Below are positions 17,680 to 25,937 of a stretch of 64,000 bases of DNA, piece after piece; position 1 is the first letter of the stretch, and each line of letters starts with the position of its first letter. Below the pieces are notes generated by a model. It was given only the letters and a program-made list of their open reading frames with translations. It made no database searches and was not told the origin of the DNA. This DNA is from an uncultured Oscillibacter sp. (GTDB lineage Bacteria > Bacillota > Clostridia > Oscillospirales > Oscillospiraceae). The stretch is from contig CAJTMG010000009.1 of assembly GCA_910577405.1 (NCBI GenBank), forward strand, positions 31,229-95,228, read 5' to 3'. The translations under genes were made by a program, and so were the position numbers.

Positions 17680-17716
17680 AAAACGCTCGGAAGCCTTTCG
17701 GTTCCCGGGCGTTTTC
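17680..17716 (+). terminator. Terminator of the lysis cassette
   Basis: AAAACGCTCGGAA and TTCCCGGGCGTTTT form a near-perfect stem with one bulge and a short loop, followed by TCTTCG. It lies directly after the endolysin stop. Confidence 0.7.
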
Positions 17717-17773
17717 TTCGTCTATTCAATTATTTTGCTGCTTCTCATATCCTGTCCGCCGCCTTCATCCCAT

Positions 17774-18691
17774 TCATGCCCACAGATTTTCCGGATACAG
17801 CCCCGACGCCCTTTTCTCTGCCAGCGCCGCTGTCACCGACGGCTTGTCCTCACGATAGGTCACTCCATACCATTTATCCTCGCTCCGCAGTACCTTTACC
17901 CGGGCCTTGTCCTCGCCGATCAGCTGGCTGACAACACTGGGCAGATAGTACTCCGCCTTGTTCGGGTTTTCCCTCAGCGCCTTGTCCAGAAATACCGGGA
18001 ACCTCGCCCACGCCTCGTCCAGAAAGCTCCGGGTGAAGCCCCACAGATTCAGAGAGATTACCGTGTCCTCCGGCAGCTCCGTCCACGTCTGCCCGTCGTC
18101 CTCCGTATAGGCCAGCGGCGGGCCCTTCGTGATCTTCGTCCGCTCCGTTATCTGGGACAGAAAGCGGTCCGGCGTTTCCTCGCACACTCCTCGGGCTACT
18201 GTGCCGTTCTCGCTGACCGTGTTCTTCAAAAGATAGCCTACCATCGCGTATTCGTACCGTTCCCCGTCCGGATGGCTGCTGAGATACTCGAAAATCTTCT
18301 GGTATGCTTCCGGGCCATAGTAATCGTCGGAGTTGATCACCGCAAAGGGACCGTCCACTATCCCCCTCGCCGAAAGCACCGCGTGAGCCGTCCCCCAGGG
18401 CTTTTGACGCTCCGGCGGCACGCTGTAGCCTTCCGGCAGGTCGTCCTTCCTCTGATACACATACCGGACGTCCATATGACGGGACACGCGGTCTCCGATG
18501 CGGGCTCGGAAATCCGCTTCGTTCTCTGGCTTTATCACAAAAATCACCGTCTCAAATCCGGCGCGGCGGGCGTCATAAATGGAATAGTCTATAATCAGCT
18601 CCCCATGCCCGCCTACAGGGTCCAGCTGCTTCAAGCCTCCGTACCGGCTCCCCAGCCCGGCTGCCATGATAATCAGTACCGGCTTTTTCAT
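17774..18691 (-). CDS. Sugar-nucleotide NTP transferase family protein
   Basis: A 305-residue cytoplasmic nucleotidyltransferase. The N-terminal MAAGLGSRYGGLKQLDPVG is the NTP-binding signature of glucose-1-phosphate-type nucleotidylyltransferases, and FAVINSDDYYG carries the metal-binding acidic pair. LNLWGFTRSFLDEA is typical of a clade annotated only as NTP transferases in Clostridia. The exact sugar phosphate is unknown. I start it at the ATG at 18691, just after GGAGGCAGGAAGGA, rather than at the open frame start at 18745. It is transcribed toward the lysis cassette terminator. Confidence 0.85.
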   Translation of the reverse strand: MKKPVLIIMAAGLGSRYGGLKQLDPVGGHGELIIDYSIYDARRAGFETVIFVIKPENEADFRARIGDRVSRHMDVRYVYQRKDDLPEGYSVPPERQKPWGTAHAVLSARGIVDGPFAVINSDDYYGPEAYQKIFEYLSSHPDGERYEYAMVGYLLKNTVSENGTVARGVCEETPDRFLSQITERTKITKGPPLAYTEDDGQTWTELPEDTVISLNLWGFTRSFLDEAWARFPVFLDKALRENPNKAEYYLPSVVSQLIGEDKARVKVLRSEDKWYGVTYREDKPSVTAALAEKRASGLYPENLWA

Positions 18692-18856
18692 TCCTTCCTG
18701 CCTCCTTATGATGATGCCGGCTCCCGCTTTCTGCCCGGAAGCCATCTTGTTCTTTCTCGCGGCGTTTCCTTATCACGCGCCCGCAGTTCAGAAAGATTAT
18801 ACTATACCTGCGCCGGAAAGTCCATTCCTCCAGGACAATTCTCCTCCCCGGCACAC

Positions 18857-18900
18857 AAAAAAAGTCCGCGCGGACCCGAAAGCCTCACGCGAACTCCTTT
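18857..18900 (-). terminator. Terminator of the decarboxylase operon
   Basis: Leftward, AGTTCGCGTGAGG pairs with GTCCGCGCGGACT with some wobbles, followed by a run of seven Ts (the A-run at 18857-18863). It lies immediately after the alpha-subunit stop. Confidence 0.65.
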
Positions 18901-18907
18901 TTCTCTA

Positions 18908-20359
18908 TCAGCCCTTGTATTCCACGTACAGCTCCCGGACCGCGTTGGGGTCAGCGGGGGCGGCAGGCTTCTTTGCGGCAGGCGCGGAGGCTGGCTCGTC
19001 ATGGGGACCGTCCCGCCACGCAAGAAACTTGGGCGCTACCTGGGGGAACAGCGCCAGAGACAACACGTCTTCGTCACTCTTGGCCACGTCCTTGAACTCG
19101 GCCCGGTACTTCTCCAGCTCCGGCTCCAGCTGGTCCGCCGGACGGCACGTAATCACGTCCTCGGGCTTGATGCCGGCCAGGGCGCGGACTTCCTCGTTGA
19201 CTTCCCCGGGCAGACGGCCATACTCGCCCCGCAGCAGACCCTTGGACTCCTTGGGGAAGGTCTTGTACTTGCCTACCACCACGTTCATAACTGCCTGCGT
19301 GCCCACAATCTGGCTGGTGGGCGTTACCAGCGGCGGATACCCAAAGTCCTTCCGCACCCGGGGAATCTCCGCCAGCACGTCGTAATACTTCTCTTCCTTG
19401 TTGGCCTGCTTCAGCTGTGAAATCAGATTGGACAGCATTCCGCCGGGTACCTGGTAAAGCAGCGTGTTTGTATCCACATTCAGCACCTTGGGGTCCAAGG
19501 AGCCTGCTTCCTTCAGCCGCTGTGCCACCTTCCGGAAATGGGCCGCCGCTTTGCTCATCTTGTTCAGGTCCAATCCTGTGTCACGTACGGTCCCTTGCAG
19601 CGTCGCCACCAGAGATTCCGTGGCAGGCTGGGAAGTGCCGTTGGCCAGCGGACTCAGCGCCGTATCTACGATATCCACTCCGGCATACGCGGCCATCAGA
19701 TACACCATGTCGCCTGTGCCGGTGGTGTTGTGGGTGTGCAGATGAATGGGAACCTTCACCGTCTCCTTGAGGCGCTTCACCAGGGCGTATGCGTCCATGG
19801 GCAGCAGCAGGTTCGCCATGTCCTTTACGCAGATCACGTCCGCGCCCATCTGCTCCAGCTCCAGTGCCAGCTTGACGAAATACTCCTCGTTGTGAATGGG
19901 CGAGATCGTATAGCTGAGGGTCGCCTCCACCATACCGCCGTACTTCTTTGTGGACTTAATCGCCTGCTCCAGATTCCGCACGTCGTTCAGGGCGTCGAAA
20001 ATCCGGATGATATCAATGCCGTTCTCAATCGACTTCCGGCAGAACGCGTCTACCACGTCGTCCGCATAATGCTTGTAGCCCAGGATATTCTGCCCCCGGA
20101 ACAGCATTTGCAGCTTTGTATTCGGCAGGGCCTTCCGCAGCTTCCGCAGACGCTCCCACGGGTCCTCGTTCAGAAAGCGCATACAGGAGTCGAAGGTCGC
20201 GCCGCCCCAGCACTCCAGAGACCAATAGCCAATGGAATCCAGCACCTCGCAGGCGGGCAGCATATCCTCGATCCGCATCCGGGTCGCCGCCTGGGACTGG
20301 TGGGCGTCGCGGAGTATGGTGTCCGTAATATACAGGGGCTTCTTGGAGAGAAATTCCAT
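18908..20359 (-). CDS. oadA: Oxaloacetate decarboxylase alpha-type carboxyltransferase subunit
   Basis: Carboxyltransferase that removes CO2 from a carboxylated acid, probably oxaloacetate, onto biotin as the first step of a Na+-pumping decarboxylase. The 483-residue protein has the DTILRDAHQS motif (about 13-22), LECWGGATFD, FRGQN, CVKDMANLL and the metal-binding HLHTHNTTG of OadA/PycB enzymes. It ends in an Ala/Pro-rich tail without a biotinyl domain; that domain is a separate gene two positions upstream (21827-22159). Methylmalonyl-CoA-type substrates cannot be fully excluded, but the sequence favours oxaloacetate/pyruvate. It is last in the operon. Confidence 0.93.
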   Translation of the reverse strand: MEFLSKKPLYITDTILRDAHQSQAATRMRIEDMLPACEVLDSIGYWSLECWGGATFDSCMRFLNEDPWERLRKLRKALPNTKLQMLFRGQNILGYKHYADDVVDAFCRKSIENGIDIIRIFDALNDVRNLEQAIKSTKKYGGMVEATLSYTISPIHNEEYFVKLALELEQMGADVICVKDMANLLLPMDAYALVKRLKETVKVPIHLHTHNTTGTGDMVYLMAAYAGVDIVDTALSPLANGTSQPATESLVATLQGTVRDTGLDLNKMSKAAAHFRKVAQRLKEAGSLDPKVLNVDTNTLLYQVPGGMLSNLISQLKQANKEEKYYDVLAEIPRVRKDFGYPPLVTPTSQIVGTQAVMNVVVGKYKTFPKESKGLLRGEYGRLPGEVNEEVRALAGIKPEDVITCRPADQLEPELEKYRAEFKDVAKSDEDVLSLALFPQVAPKFLAWRDGPHDEPASAPAAKKPAAPADPNAVRELYVEYKG

Positions 20360-20387
20360 AATTACCTCCTTGTTTGTTTGAATTCAA

Positions 20388-20419
20388 AATGAGGAATGTG
20401 CAGTTTGAAATGAGGAATT
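20388..20419. repeat. Short direct repeat AAATGAGGAAT
   Basis: Two copies of AAATGAGGAAT (20388-20398 and 20409-20419) lie in the gap between the beta and alpha subunit genes. AATGAGGAATT recurs downstream of asd near 10314. Function unknown; possibly debris of a dispersed intergenic repeat. Confidence 0.4.
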
Positions 20420-20438
20420 CCCCCATTTCCGACTCCCT

Positions 20439-20483
20439 CCGCGCGGCGGAAACCGGGATGTGAAACAGAGTCTTGCCGCGCGG
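20439..20483 (-). other. Strong intra-operon hairpin between oadB and oadA
   Basis: CCGCGCGGC (20439-20447) and GCCGCGCGG (20475-20483) form a perfect GC-rich 9-bp stem with a 27-base loop and no T-run. It lies in the unusually long 187-base gap between the two genes. It is likely an mRNA-processing or stability element rather than a terminator. Confidence 0.5.
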
Positions 20484-20546
20484 GGAATCAGGAAGAGAGA
20501 CTGGCCCGTTCTCCATGCTCCCTTCCCTGAATCCTCACCAGAGCAA

Positions 20547-21809
20547 TCAGCCGAACAGCGAAATCATCACGCCGGCCGCAATCGCAGAGCCAATAACGCC
20601 CGCCACGTTGGGACCCATGGCGTGCATCAGCAGGAAGTTCGCGGGATTGGCCTTCTGTCCCTCCACCTGGGAGACACGGGCCGCCATGGGTACTGCGGAC
20701 ACGCCTGCGGAGCCGATCAGAGGATTGATCTTCTCTTTCAGGAAGAGATTCATGATCTTCGCCAGAATCACACCGCCAGCCGTGCCGAAACCGAAGGCCA
20801 CAATTCCCATTACCATGATGGCGATGGTCTGGAGGCTCAGGAAGGTCCGGCCAGTAGCAGTCGCGCCGACGGACACGCCCAGGAAAATGGTGACGATGTT
20901 GATCAGCTCGTTCTGCGCGGTCTTGCTCAGACGTTCCACCGCGCCGCACTCCTTGAACAGGTTGCCCAGCATCAGGCAGGCAATCAGCGGCGCCGCAGAG
21001 GGTACCAGCAGGGCCACAAATACCGCGACCATAATGGGGAAGATCACCTTTTCCGTATGAGACACCTGGCGCAGGGGCTTCATCACGATCTTCCGCTCCT
21101 CCGCAGTGGTCAGCAGCCGCATGATGGGAGGCTGAATCACGGGCACCAGGGCCATATAGCTGTAAGCCGCCACCGCGATGGGGCCCAGCAGTTCCGGAGC
21201 CAGCTTTGTCGCGCCGTAGATCGCCGTGGGACCGTCCGCGCCGCCGATGATGCCGATGGAGCCGGCCTGGGCGGGGGTGAAGATTTTGGACAGGTTGCAG
21301 CCCACAAAGGTCATGAAGATACCAAGCTGAGCCGCCGCGCCCAGAAGCAGGCTCTTGGGATTGGCGATCAGGGGGCCGAAGTCAGTCATTGCGCCCACGC
21401 CCATGAAAATCAGGCAGGGATACACGCCCAGCTTGACGCCCAGATACAGGATATCGATCAGGCCTGTGGAAACCGACTGTCCCACTGTGACCGTTGCCAG
21501 CACTGCGTCAGACACGCCCACCTCATGGAGTCCGTTGATAAACTCCTGGGTGACTTCCGCGCCGCCAATCAGATCCCAGTGAATATGTCCGCCGGCAAAG
21601 AAGATCTCGTGGTACATCTCCGCGCCGGGCAGATTTGTGATGAGCATACCGAAGGCGATTGGCACCAGCAGCAGCGGCTCAAACTTCTTGACAATGCCCA
21701 GGTACAACAACCCGCAGGCAATGACCAGCATAATCAGGCATTTCCAGTTGTCGCCCTGGGTAAACAGCACAAATCCCGAGCTGTTTACAAAATCCAGAAT
21801 AGCTTCCAT
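20547..21809 (-). CDS. oadB: Na+-translocating decarboxylase beta subunit
   Basis: Integral membrane subunit that decarboxylates carboxybiotin and couples this to Na+ export. The 420-residue protein has about nine to eleven hydrophobic segments and the family motif GIIGGADGPTAIY near the middle, plus SVSAVPMAARVSQ and NFLLMHAMGPNVAG near the C-terminus. It lies between the biotin carrier gene and the carboxyltransferase gene, matching the OadGAB/Mmd-type complexes. The resulting sodium gradient can drive transport or ATP synthesis. Confidence 0.95.
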   Translation of the reverse strand: MEAILDFVNSSGFVLFTQGDNWKCLIMLVIACGLLYLGIVKKFEPLLLVPIAFGMLITNLPGAEMYHEIFFAGGHIHWDLIGGAEVTQEFINGLHEVGVSDAVLATVTVGQSVSTGLIDILYLGVKLGVYPCLIFMGVGAMTDFGPLIANPKSLLLGAAAQLGIFMTFVGCNLSKIFTPAQAGSIGIIGGADGPTAIYGATKLAPELLGPIAVAAYSYMALVPVIQPPIMRLLTTAEERKIVMKPLRQVSHTEKVIFPIMVAVFVALLVPSAAPLIACLMLGNLFKECGAVERLSKTAQNELINIVTIFLGVSVGATATGRTFLSLQTIAIMVMGIVAFGFGTAGGVILAKIMNLFLKEKINPLIGSAGVSAVPMAARVSQVEGQKANPANFLLMHAMGPNVAGVIGSAIAAGVMISLFG

Positions 21810-21826
21810 TTGTTACCTCCAGACGC

Positions 21827-22159
21827 TTACTGGATAACGCAGAGCAGCGAACCGGACTCCACTGCCGCGCCCTTGGTGGTGTTGACGGAGGCTACGGTGC
21901 CATCACAGGGACACATAATCTCATTCTCCATCTTCATGGCTTCCAGAATCATCAGCACGTCGCCCTTCTTCACGCTGGCACCGGGGGTTACATTCACTGC
22001 CAGAATGGTGCCTGGCATGGGGCTGGTGACCTGCTCTCCGCCAGCGGGTGCAGCGGCGGCAGGTGCGGGAGCGGCAGCAGGTGCAGGTGCGGCACCGGTC
22101 AGCTCTTCCAGCTGGATTTCATAGGCAGTGCCGTTGACGGTCACTCTGTACTTTTTCAT
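21827..22159 (-). CDS. Biotin carrier (biotinyl/lipoyl domain) subunit
   Basis: A 110-residue carrier that shuttles CO2 on biotin between the carboxyltransferase and the membrane beta subunit. The C-terminal 70 residues are a biotinyl domain with the modified lysine in LEAMKMENE. An Ala/Pro linker (about 22-42) precedes it, and the N-terminus MKKYRVTVNGTAYEIQLEEL is the usual start of decarboxylase-type carriers. It is separated by 17 bases from the beta subunit gene. Confidence 0.94.
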   Translation of the reverse strand: MKKYRVTVNGTAYEIQLEELTGAAPAPAAAPAPAAAAPAGGEQVTSPMPGTILAVNVTPGASVKKGDVLMILEAMKMENEIMCPCDGTVASVNTTKGAAVESGSLLCVIQ

Positions 22160-22188
22160 AGCAATTTTACTCCTTCTTTACTCGTTTC

Positions 22189-22464
22189 TTACAGTTTTTT
22201 CATGGACAGAATGCGGACGCCGGTGATATCTGTCCCCAGCTCTTCCGCAATCGCGGCAGACACTGCGGCTACCAGCTCCTGACGGTTCGGTTCCGGAGCG
22301 GATGCGGCAGGCGCGGGGCCCGCTTTCACAGGCGCAGGCGCGGGTGCGGGCGCCATTCCGCCTACAATTTTGCCCATCAGCATGGTCAGCACGATCAGGC
22401 AGATCAGCCCGAAAAATACTGTGCCCATACCCATCAGGCAGACAAACGCACTGGAATACTCCAT
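22189..22464 (-). CDS. oadG: Oxaloacetate decarboxylase gamma-type small subunit
   Basis: A 91-residue membrane anchor and assembly subunit. One transmembrane helix (about 8-32: FVCLMGMGTVFFGLICLIVL) is followed by a Pro/Ala linker (about 39-57) and a short C-terminal region, as in OadG. The ATG at 22464 follows AGGAGG (22476-22471). It is the first gene of the operon, behind the promoter at 22495-22523. Confidence 0.85.
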   Translation of the reverse strand: MEYSSAFVCLMGMGTVFFGLICLIVLTMLMGKIVGGMAPAPAPAPVKAGPAPAASAPEPNRQELVAAVSAAIAEELGTDITGVRILSMKKL

Positions 22465-22494
22465 TTTTTCCCTCCTAAAAATGTAATCGTCATT

Positions 22495-22523
22495 ATTGTA
22501 ACAAGGTTTTTCCGAAAATACAA
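22495..22523 (-). promoter_or_regulatory. Probable promoter of the decarboxylase operon
   Basis: On the minus strand TTGTAT (22523-22518) and TACAAT (22500-22495) are separated by 17 bases, about 30 bases upstream of the gamma subunit start. Confidence 0.6.
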
Positions 22524-22721
22524 TCACTTCTCCGAAATTTATTCACAATTTTTTTACAAGCCCGTCCCGACCGAACCAGAACGGGTCCCGTAAACAGGCC
22601 GCTTTTGTGGTATTATAACGGAAAATGGGGGAATTCGGGGTTCTTTTGCCGGTATTTGCCGCCGTTAAGACTTTGCTAAAATTTTTTTCGGCTTTTTCCT
22701 CCGCCGAGTCAGGGGCTTCCT

Positions 22722-23447
22722 ATGAATTATCATTCCGTCTCCTCCGGGCGCTTCCTGTCCCGGCCCAACCGCTTTACCGCCTTGGTGGATACCGGTCAGG
22801 GCGTGCAGACCGTTCATGTCAAAAATACGGGCCGCTGCCGGGAACTCCTGACCCCAGGCGCAAAGGTCTACCTGGAACGCGCTTCCAATCCCGCCCGGAA
22901 AACCGCGTTCGATCTGATTGCCGTGGAAAAGGGCGGACTCCTTATTAATATGGACGCTCAGGCTCCAAATCAGGTCTTCGCGGAATGGGCAGCGGCGGGG
23001 AACTTTCTGCCTGATGTCACCGCTATCCACAGCGAGTACGTCTGCGGCGCTTCCCGGCTGGACTTCTGCCTGGAAACACCTTCCGGCCTGCATCTCGTGG
23101 AGGTCAAGGGCGTGACGCTGGAAGAGAACGGAAGAGCCAGGTTCCCCGACGCGCCGACAGAACGGGGCGTGAAGCATCTCCGGGAACTGCAAGCCGCTGT
23201 GGAGGCCGGACTTTCCGCTGCTCTCTTTTTCGTCGTCCAGATGTCCGGCATGAAGAGCGTCGCGCCTAATGACAGCACCCATCCCGCGTTCGGGCAGGCC
23301 CTCCGGGAAGCCGCGGCGGCTGGCGTTCAGGTCCTCGCTTACGACTGCGCTGTTACTCCGTCTTCGCTGGAAATCCGGAAGCCGGTCCCGGTAATACTGA
23401 ATGTAAATATCGATTCTGATAATACTGATTGTAAATGCAAACCATAG
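22722..23447 (+). CDS. sfsA: SfsA family DNA-binding/nuclease-like protein
   Basis: A 241-residue cytoplasmic protein of the SfsA family (sugar fermentation stimulation protein), whose fold combines an OB domain with a nuclease-like domain. Typical segments are FLSRPNRFTALV, HVKNTGRCRELL, ASNPARKTAFDLI, RLDFCLE, HLVEVKGVTLE and ARFPDAPTERGVKHL. The acidic residues in DFCLE...EVKGVTLE fit the PD-(D/E)XK-like core. The C-terminal tail is extended (NIDSDNTDCKCKP). Only a weak AGGGG lies before the ATG. The physiological role of the family is poorly known. Confidence 0.93.
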   Translation: MNYHSVSSGRFLSRPNRFTALVDTGQGVQTVHVKNTGRCRELLTPGAKVYLERASNPARKTAFDLIAVEKGGLLINMDAQAPNQVFAEWAAAGNFLPDVTAIHSEYVCGASRLDFCLETPSGLHLVEVKGVTLEENGRARFPDAPTERGVKHLRELQAAVEAGLSAALFFVVQMSGMKSVAPNDSTHPAFGQALREAAAAGVQVLAYDCAVTPSSLEIRKPVPVILNVNIDSDNTDCKCKP

Positions 23448-23556
23448 TGTACACAGCGGTTTGAGGAATGCAACCAGGCAGTTGCGGAGGGGTTGGTAGA
23501 CGCTGCCGGCTGGTTGCTGGTATTATGGGGGCATCAATCAAACAAGGAGGATGCTC

Positions 23557-24216
23557 ATGAATCTTTCCGAACAAATCCGGCAGGCCCGTGAAGCCAAGGG
23601 GTTGAGTCAGGAGGCCCTCGCGGAACAGCTCGGCCTCAGCAGACAGGCCGTCTCAAAATGGGAACTGGGCGCGTCCTGTCCCTCGCCTGAAAATCTGGAA
23701 GCCCTTGGGAATATTCTGGAAGCCGATTTTTCCGGGTCCTCTGCTCTTGAACCCCCGGAAGCTCCCAAAAAACGGCGGCTCTGGCTCTGGGGACTGGTCC
23801 TGCTCTCCTGTGCGCTGCTGGCTTTTCTGTTCTCGGCTCCGGAACCTGCCGCCCTTATTACCGCCGTGCGCTTCTACGATGAAACCGGAGCGCAGCTTCA
23901 TCCGGACCTCGGCGACGGCTGGTGGGCCTTCGAGACACCGGAACAGGGAAGCCAGCCTGTAACCATGGTCGTCTCCTTCCAGAATAGCCGCAGGGCTGAT
24001 GTGAACGCCGTCTCCCTCTTCTATACGCCTGCGGGAACGGAAACCTTCGACCAGCGGGAACAGTGGTGCGTGCAGGCCGTGGAGGATGGGCTGGATTACG
24101 CGCTGTTTGTCCTGAGGCTCCAAAGGGATTTGATGGGGCATCTGGAAATCCGTCTGGAATGCACCGGCGGCGCGGAAGTCTCCGAAATCCTGAATGTCAC
24201 TGCCGCCTTTCCATAA
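23557..24216 (+). CDS. XRE-family regulator with membrane anchor
   Basis: A 219-residue protein. Residues 3-57 form an XRE/Cro helix-turn-helix (LSQEALAEQLGLSRQAVSKWE). A single transmembrane segment follows at about 75-93 (LWGLVLLSCALLAFLFS). The remaining 120 residues are probably outside the cell and match no family I recognise. It could be a one-component membrane-tethered regulator. The ATG at 23557 is chosen over the one at 23551 because AGGAGG ends at 23550, leaving a correct 6-base spacing. Confidence 0.82.
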   Translation: MNLSEQIRQAREAKGLSQEALAEQLGLSRQAVSKWELGASCPSPENLEALGNILEADFSGSSALEPPEAPKKRRLWLWGLVLLSCALLAFLFSAPEPAALITAVRFYDETGAQLHPDLGDGWWAFETPEQGSQPVTMVVSFQNSRRADVNAVSLFYTPAGTETFDQREQWCVQAVEDGLDYALFVLRLQRDLMGHLEIRLECTGGAEVSEILNVTAAFP

Positions 24217-24225
24217 TACCTGAAA

Positions 24226-24277
24226 CAGCAGACCGTGGAAGTCTTGTCCCCCTTCCATGGCCTGCTGTCGTTTTTTT
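24226..24277. terminator. Terminator between convergent genes
   Basis: CAGCAGACCGTGGAAG pairs with CTTCCATGGCCTGCTG across a short loop and is followed by TCGTTTTTTT. It ends the XRE gene and probably also stops leftward transcription of the opposing operon. Confidence 0.75.
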
Positions 24278-25550
24278 ATTTGATCTTCCGGGCTTCCACG
24301 TAATAGCGTTTGTCCTGCGCGTGGCCCATGGAGAACGTCTTCCGGGGCAGCACTCCGTCCGCCATCACCGTCTTGAAGAGCTGTTCTTTGCCCATAGCGG
24401 GAAGACGGAATCCGATACTGCCGGGCTTTCGTCCAAGCTGTTCAACGACTTCGTCGCCATGGATATAGTCCACCTCGCCGCCGTGATCCTTCAGGTACGC
24501 GTCCAGGAAAGCCTGCAAGGTCCCTACGGCCAGCTGTACCCGGGGATGGGGCACCGTCACCACGCCGGAACCGCCCTCGTAGGTATAGGCAATGCTGTGG
24601 CCCGGTCCCTCTCCATCGTGGGCGTCGGGATAAAAGGCCATGAACGCCTCCAGCACCTTCTCCGGCTCTACGTCGAACAGCACCCGGTGAATCGGCTCAA
24701 ACTGTAGGGCGTTATCATGATTGTTCACAACCTCCACCAGGGCGTAACGGGCGGGCAGGGCAGGCCATTCCTCCTCCGGCGTCACCTTCTTCAAATCCTC
24801 ATAGCACTGCTTTGCCGTCGCCAGCGAGTGATTCCCGTCGCCTACCGCAAACAGCAGAGGGGCCGCGTCCTTCACACTGTATTTCCGCTCCTGTTCCTCC
24901 GGCGTACAGAGGGCGGTCAGGGCTTCGGCAACCGCGTCCGTCTGTCCCTCGGTCAAACGCCAGCCTGTGATGTGCCCGCCGCCCTGCTGCAAATCGAAAT
25001 CATACAGCTTTTCCATTTCCGCGCCTGTCAGGGGTTCAATCACCGTTCCGGCGGGGTCGTCAATCAGCAGCATCACATGGGGCAGTTCTATGGGCGCGTC
25101 CTTCCGTACCTTTACCCGGGGCGGGATTCTTGACAGCACCGTGCCCTCAGTCGCCCGGATCAGCGCGCCGGAGCCGGGGGTGAAGTCGTACTGCTCCAGG
25201 TCCACCATGCCGATCAGTCCATGCCGGATTCTGCCGTCCGACTGAGCGCGCTCCACATAAATCAGACTGTCCTCCAATGTCCGGAACACGTCTTCTGACA
25301 GATACTTTGCCATGGCGTCATTGATTCTGGCGATATGCGCGTCTACGTCCGGCCCGTTCAGCTCCGCCTCGGGAAGAATCAGACGCAGGGCGGACGGCGC
25401 GTCTCCTACCGTTTCCTCCACTGCCTGCCAATATTCCGGCTGGGAGGTGAACTGGTCGCAGGCTACCACCGCCCATTTCGTCATATCCACGTCCTTGGGC
25501 AGCAGTACGTCCGCAGGGTAAAAGCCTAGTTTCCGGAACTTCTCATTCAT
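24276..25550 (-). CDS. DUF1015 family protein
   Basis: A 424-residue cytoplasmic protein of the DUF1015 family, with the typical start FYPADVLLPKDVDMTKWAVVACDQFTSQPEYW and the conserved LLFAVGDGNHSLATAKQCY. Its biochemical role is unknown. In many Clostridia and Bacteroidetes it sits beside serine-biosynthesis genes, and here it shares an operon with a ThrH-type phosphoserine phosphatase, which fits a link to serine/threonine metabolism (inference). The ATG at 25550 follows AAGGAAGG; ten further codons are open upstream. The gap to the preceding gene is 42 bases. Confidence 0.88.
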   Translation of the reverse strand: MNEKFRKLGFYPADVLLPKDVDMTKWAVVACDQFTSQPEYWQAVEETVGDAPSALRLILPEAELNGPDVDAHIARINDAMAKYLSEDVFRTLEDSLIYVERAQSDGRIRHGLIGMVDLEQYDFTPGSGALIRATEGTVLSRIPPRVKVRKDAPIELPHVMLLIDDPAGTVIEPLTGAEMEKLYDFDLQQGGGHITGWRLTEGQTDAVAEALTALCTPEEQERKYSVKDAAPLLFAVGDGNHSLATAKQCYEDLKKVTPEEEWPALPARYALVEVVNNHDNALQFEPIHRVLFDVEPEKVLEAFMAFYPDAHDGEGPGHSIAYTYEGGSGVVTVPHPRVQLAVGTLQAFLDAYLKDHGGEVDYIHGDEVVEQLGRKPGSIGFRLPAMGKEQLFKTVMADGVLPRKTFSMGHAQDKRYYVEARKIK

Positions 25551-25592
25551 GGCCGCACCTTCCTTTCTCTTGTTCGTCATTTTTACGCTGCT

Positions 25593-25937
25593 TCATTCAG
25601 TTTCCACGGGCAGCAGCTTCCCGCCAGGCTGAAAGTCCTCCCGGCGGCGGTCGGGTATCCGAAAAGCATAGTGTCCGCCGAAGGGACCATCAAATCTGGC
25701 TTCCTCCGGATGGACGTACTCCCCCTGACGCGCCGGGTCGGGCTGTTCTATCATCTGCACCTGACAGACAAACGATGCGCCTTCCGGTGATACACAGAGG
25801 ACCTTCGCGCCCTGTCGGAGACTTCCGGTGAGCATTCGGCCTGCCACTGCCGCTCCGCCGCTCCGGAGGGCAAATGCGTCTTCTATCACAAACTCAAACG
25901 GACCCGCCGGTTTCTTCCGGAACGAAAACAGCCCCAT
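25593..25937 (-). CDS. Small EF-Tu domain 2-like beta-barrel protein
   Basis: A 114-residue cytoplasmic protein. The segment FVIEDAFALRSGGAAVAGRMLTGSLRQGAKVL matches the core of translation-factor domain 2 beta-barrels (EF-Tu/IF2 type) detached from any GTPase. Function unknown. Its ATG (25937-25935) overlaps the TGA of thrH in the sequence TGATG, so translation is coupled. A GTG one codon upstream is an alternative start. Confidence 0.65.
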   Translation of the reverse strand: MGLFSFRKKPAGPFEFVIEDAFALRSGGAAVAGRMLTGSLRQGAKVLCVSPEGASFVCQVQMIEQPDPARQGEYVHPEEARFDGPFGGHYAFRIPDRRREDFQPGGKLLPVETE

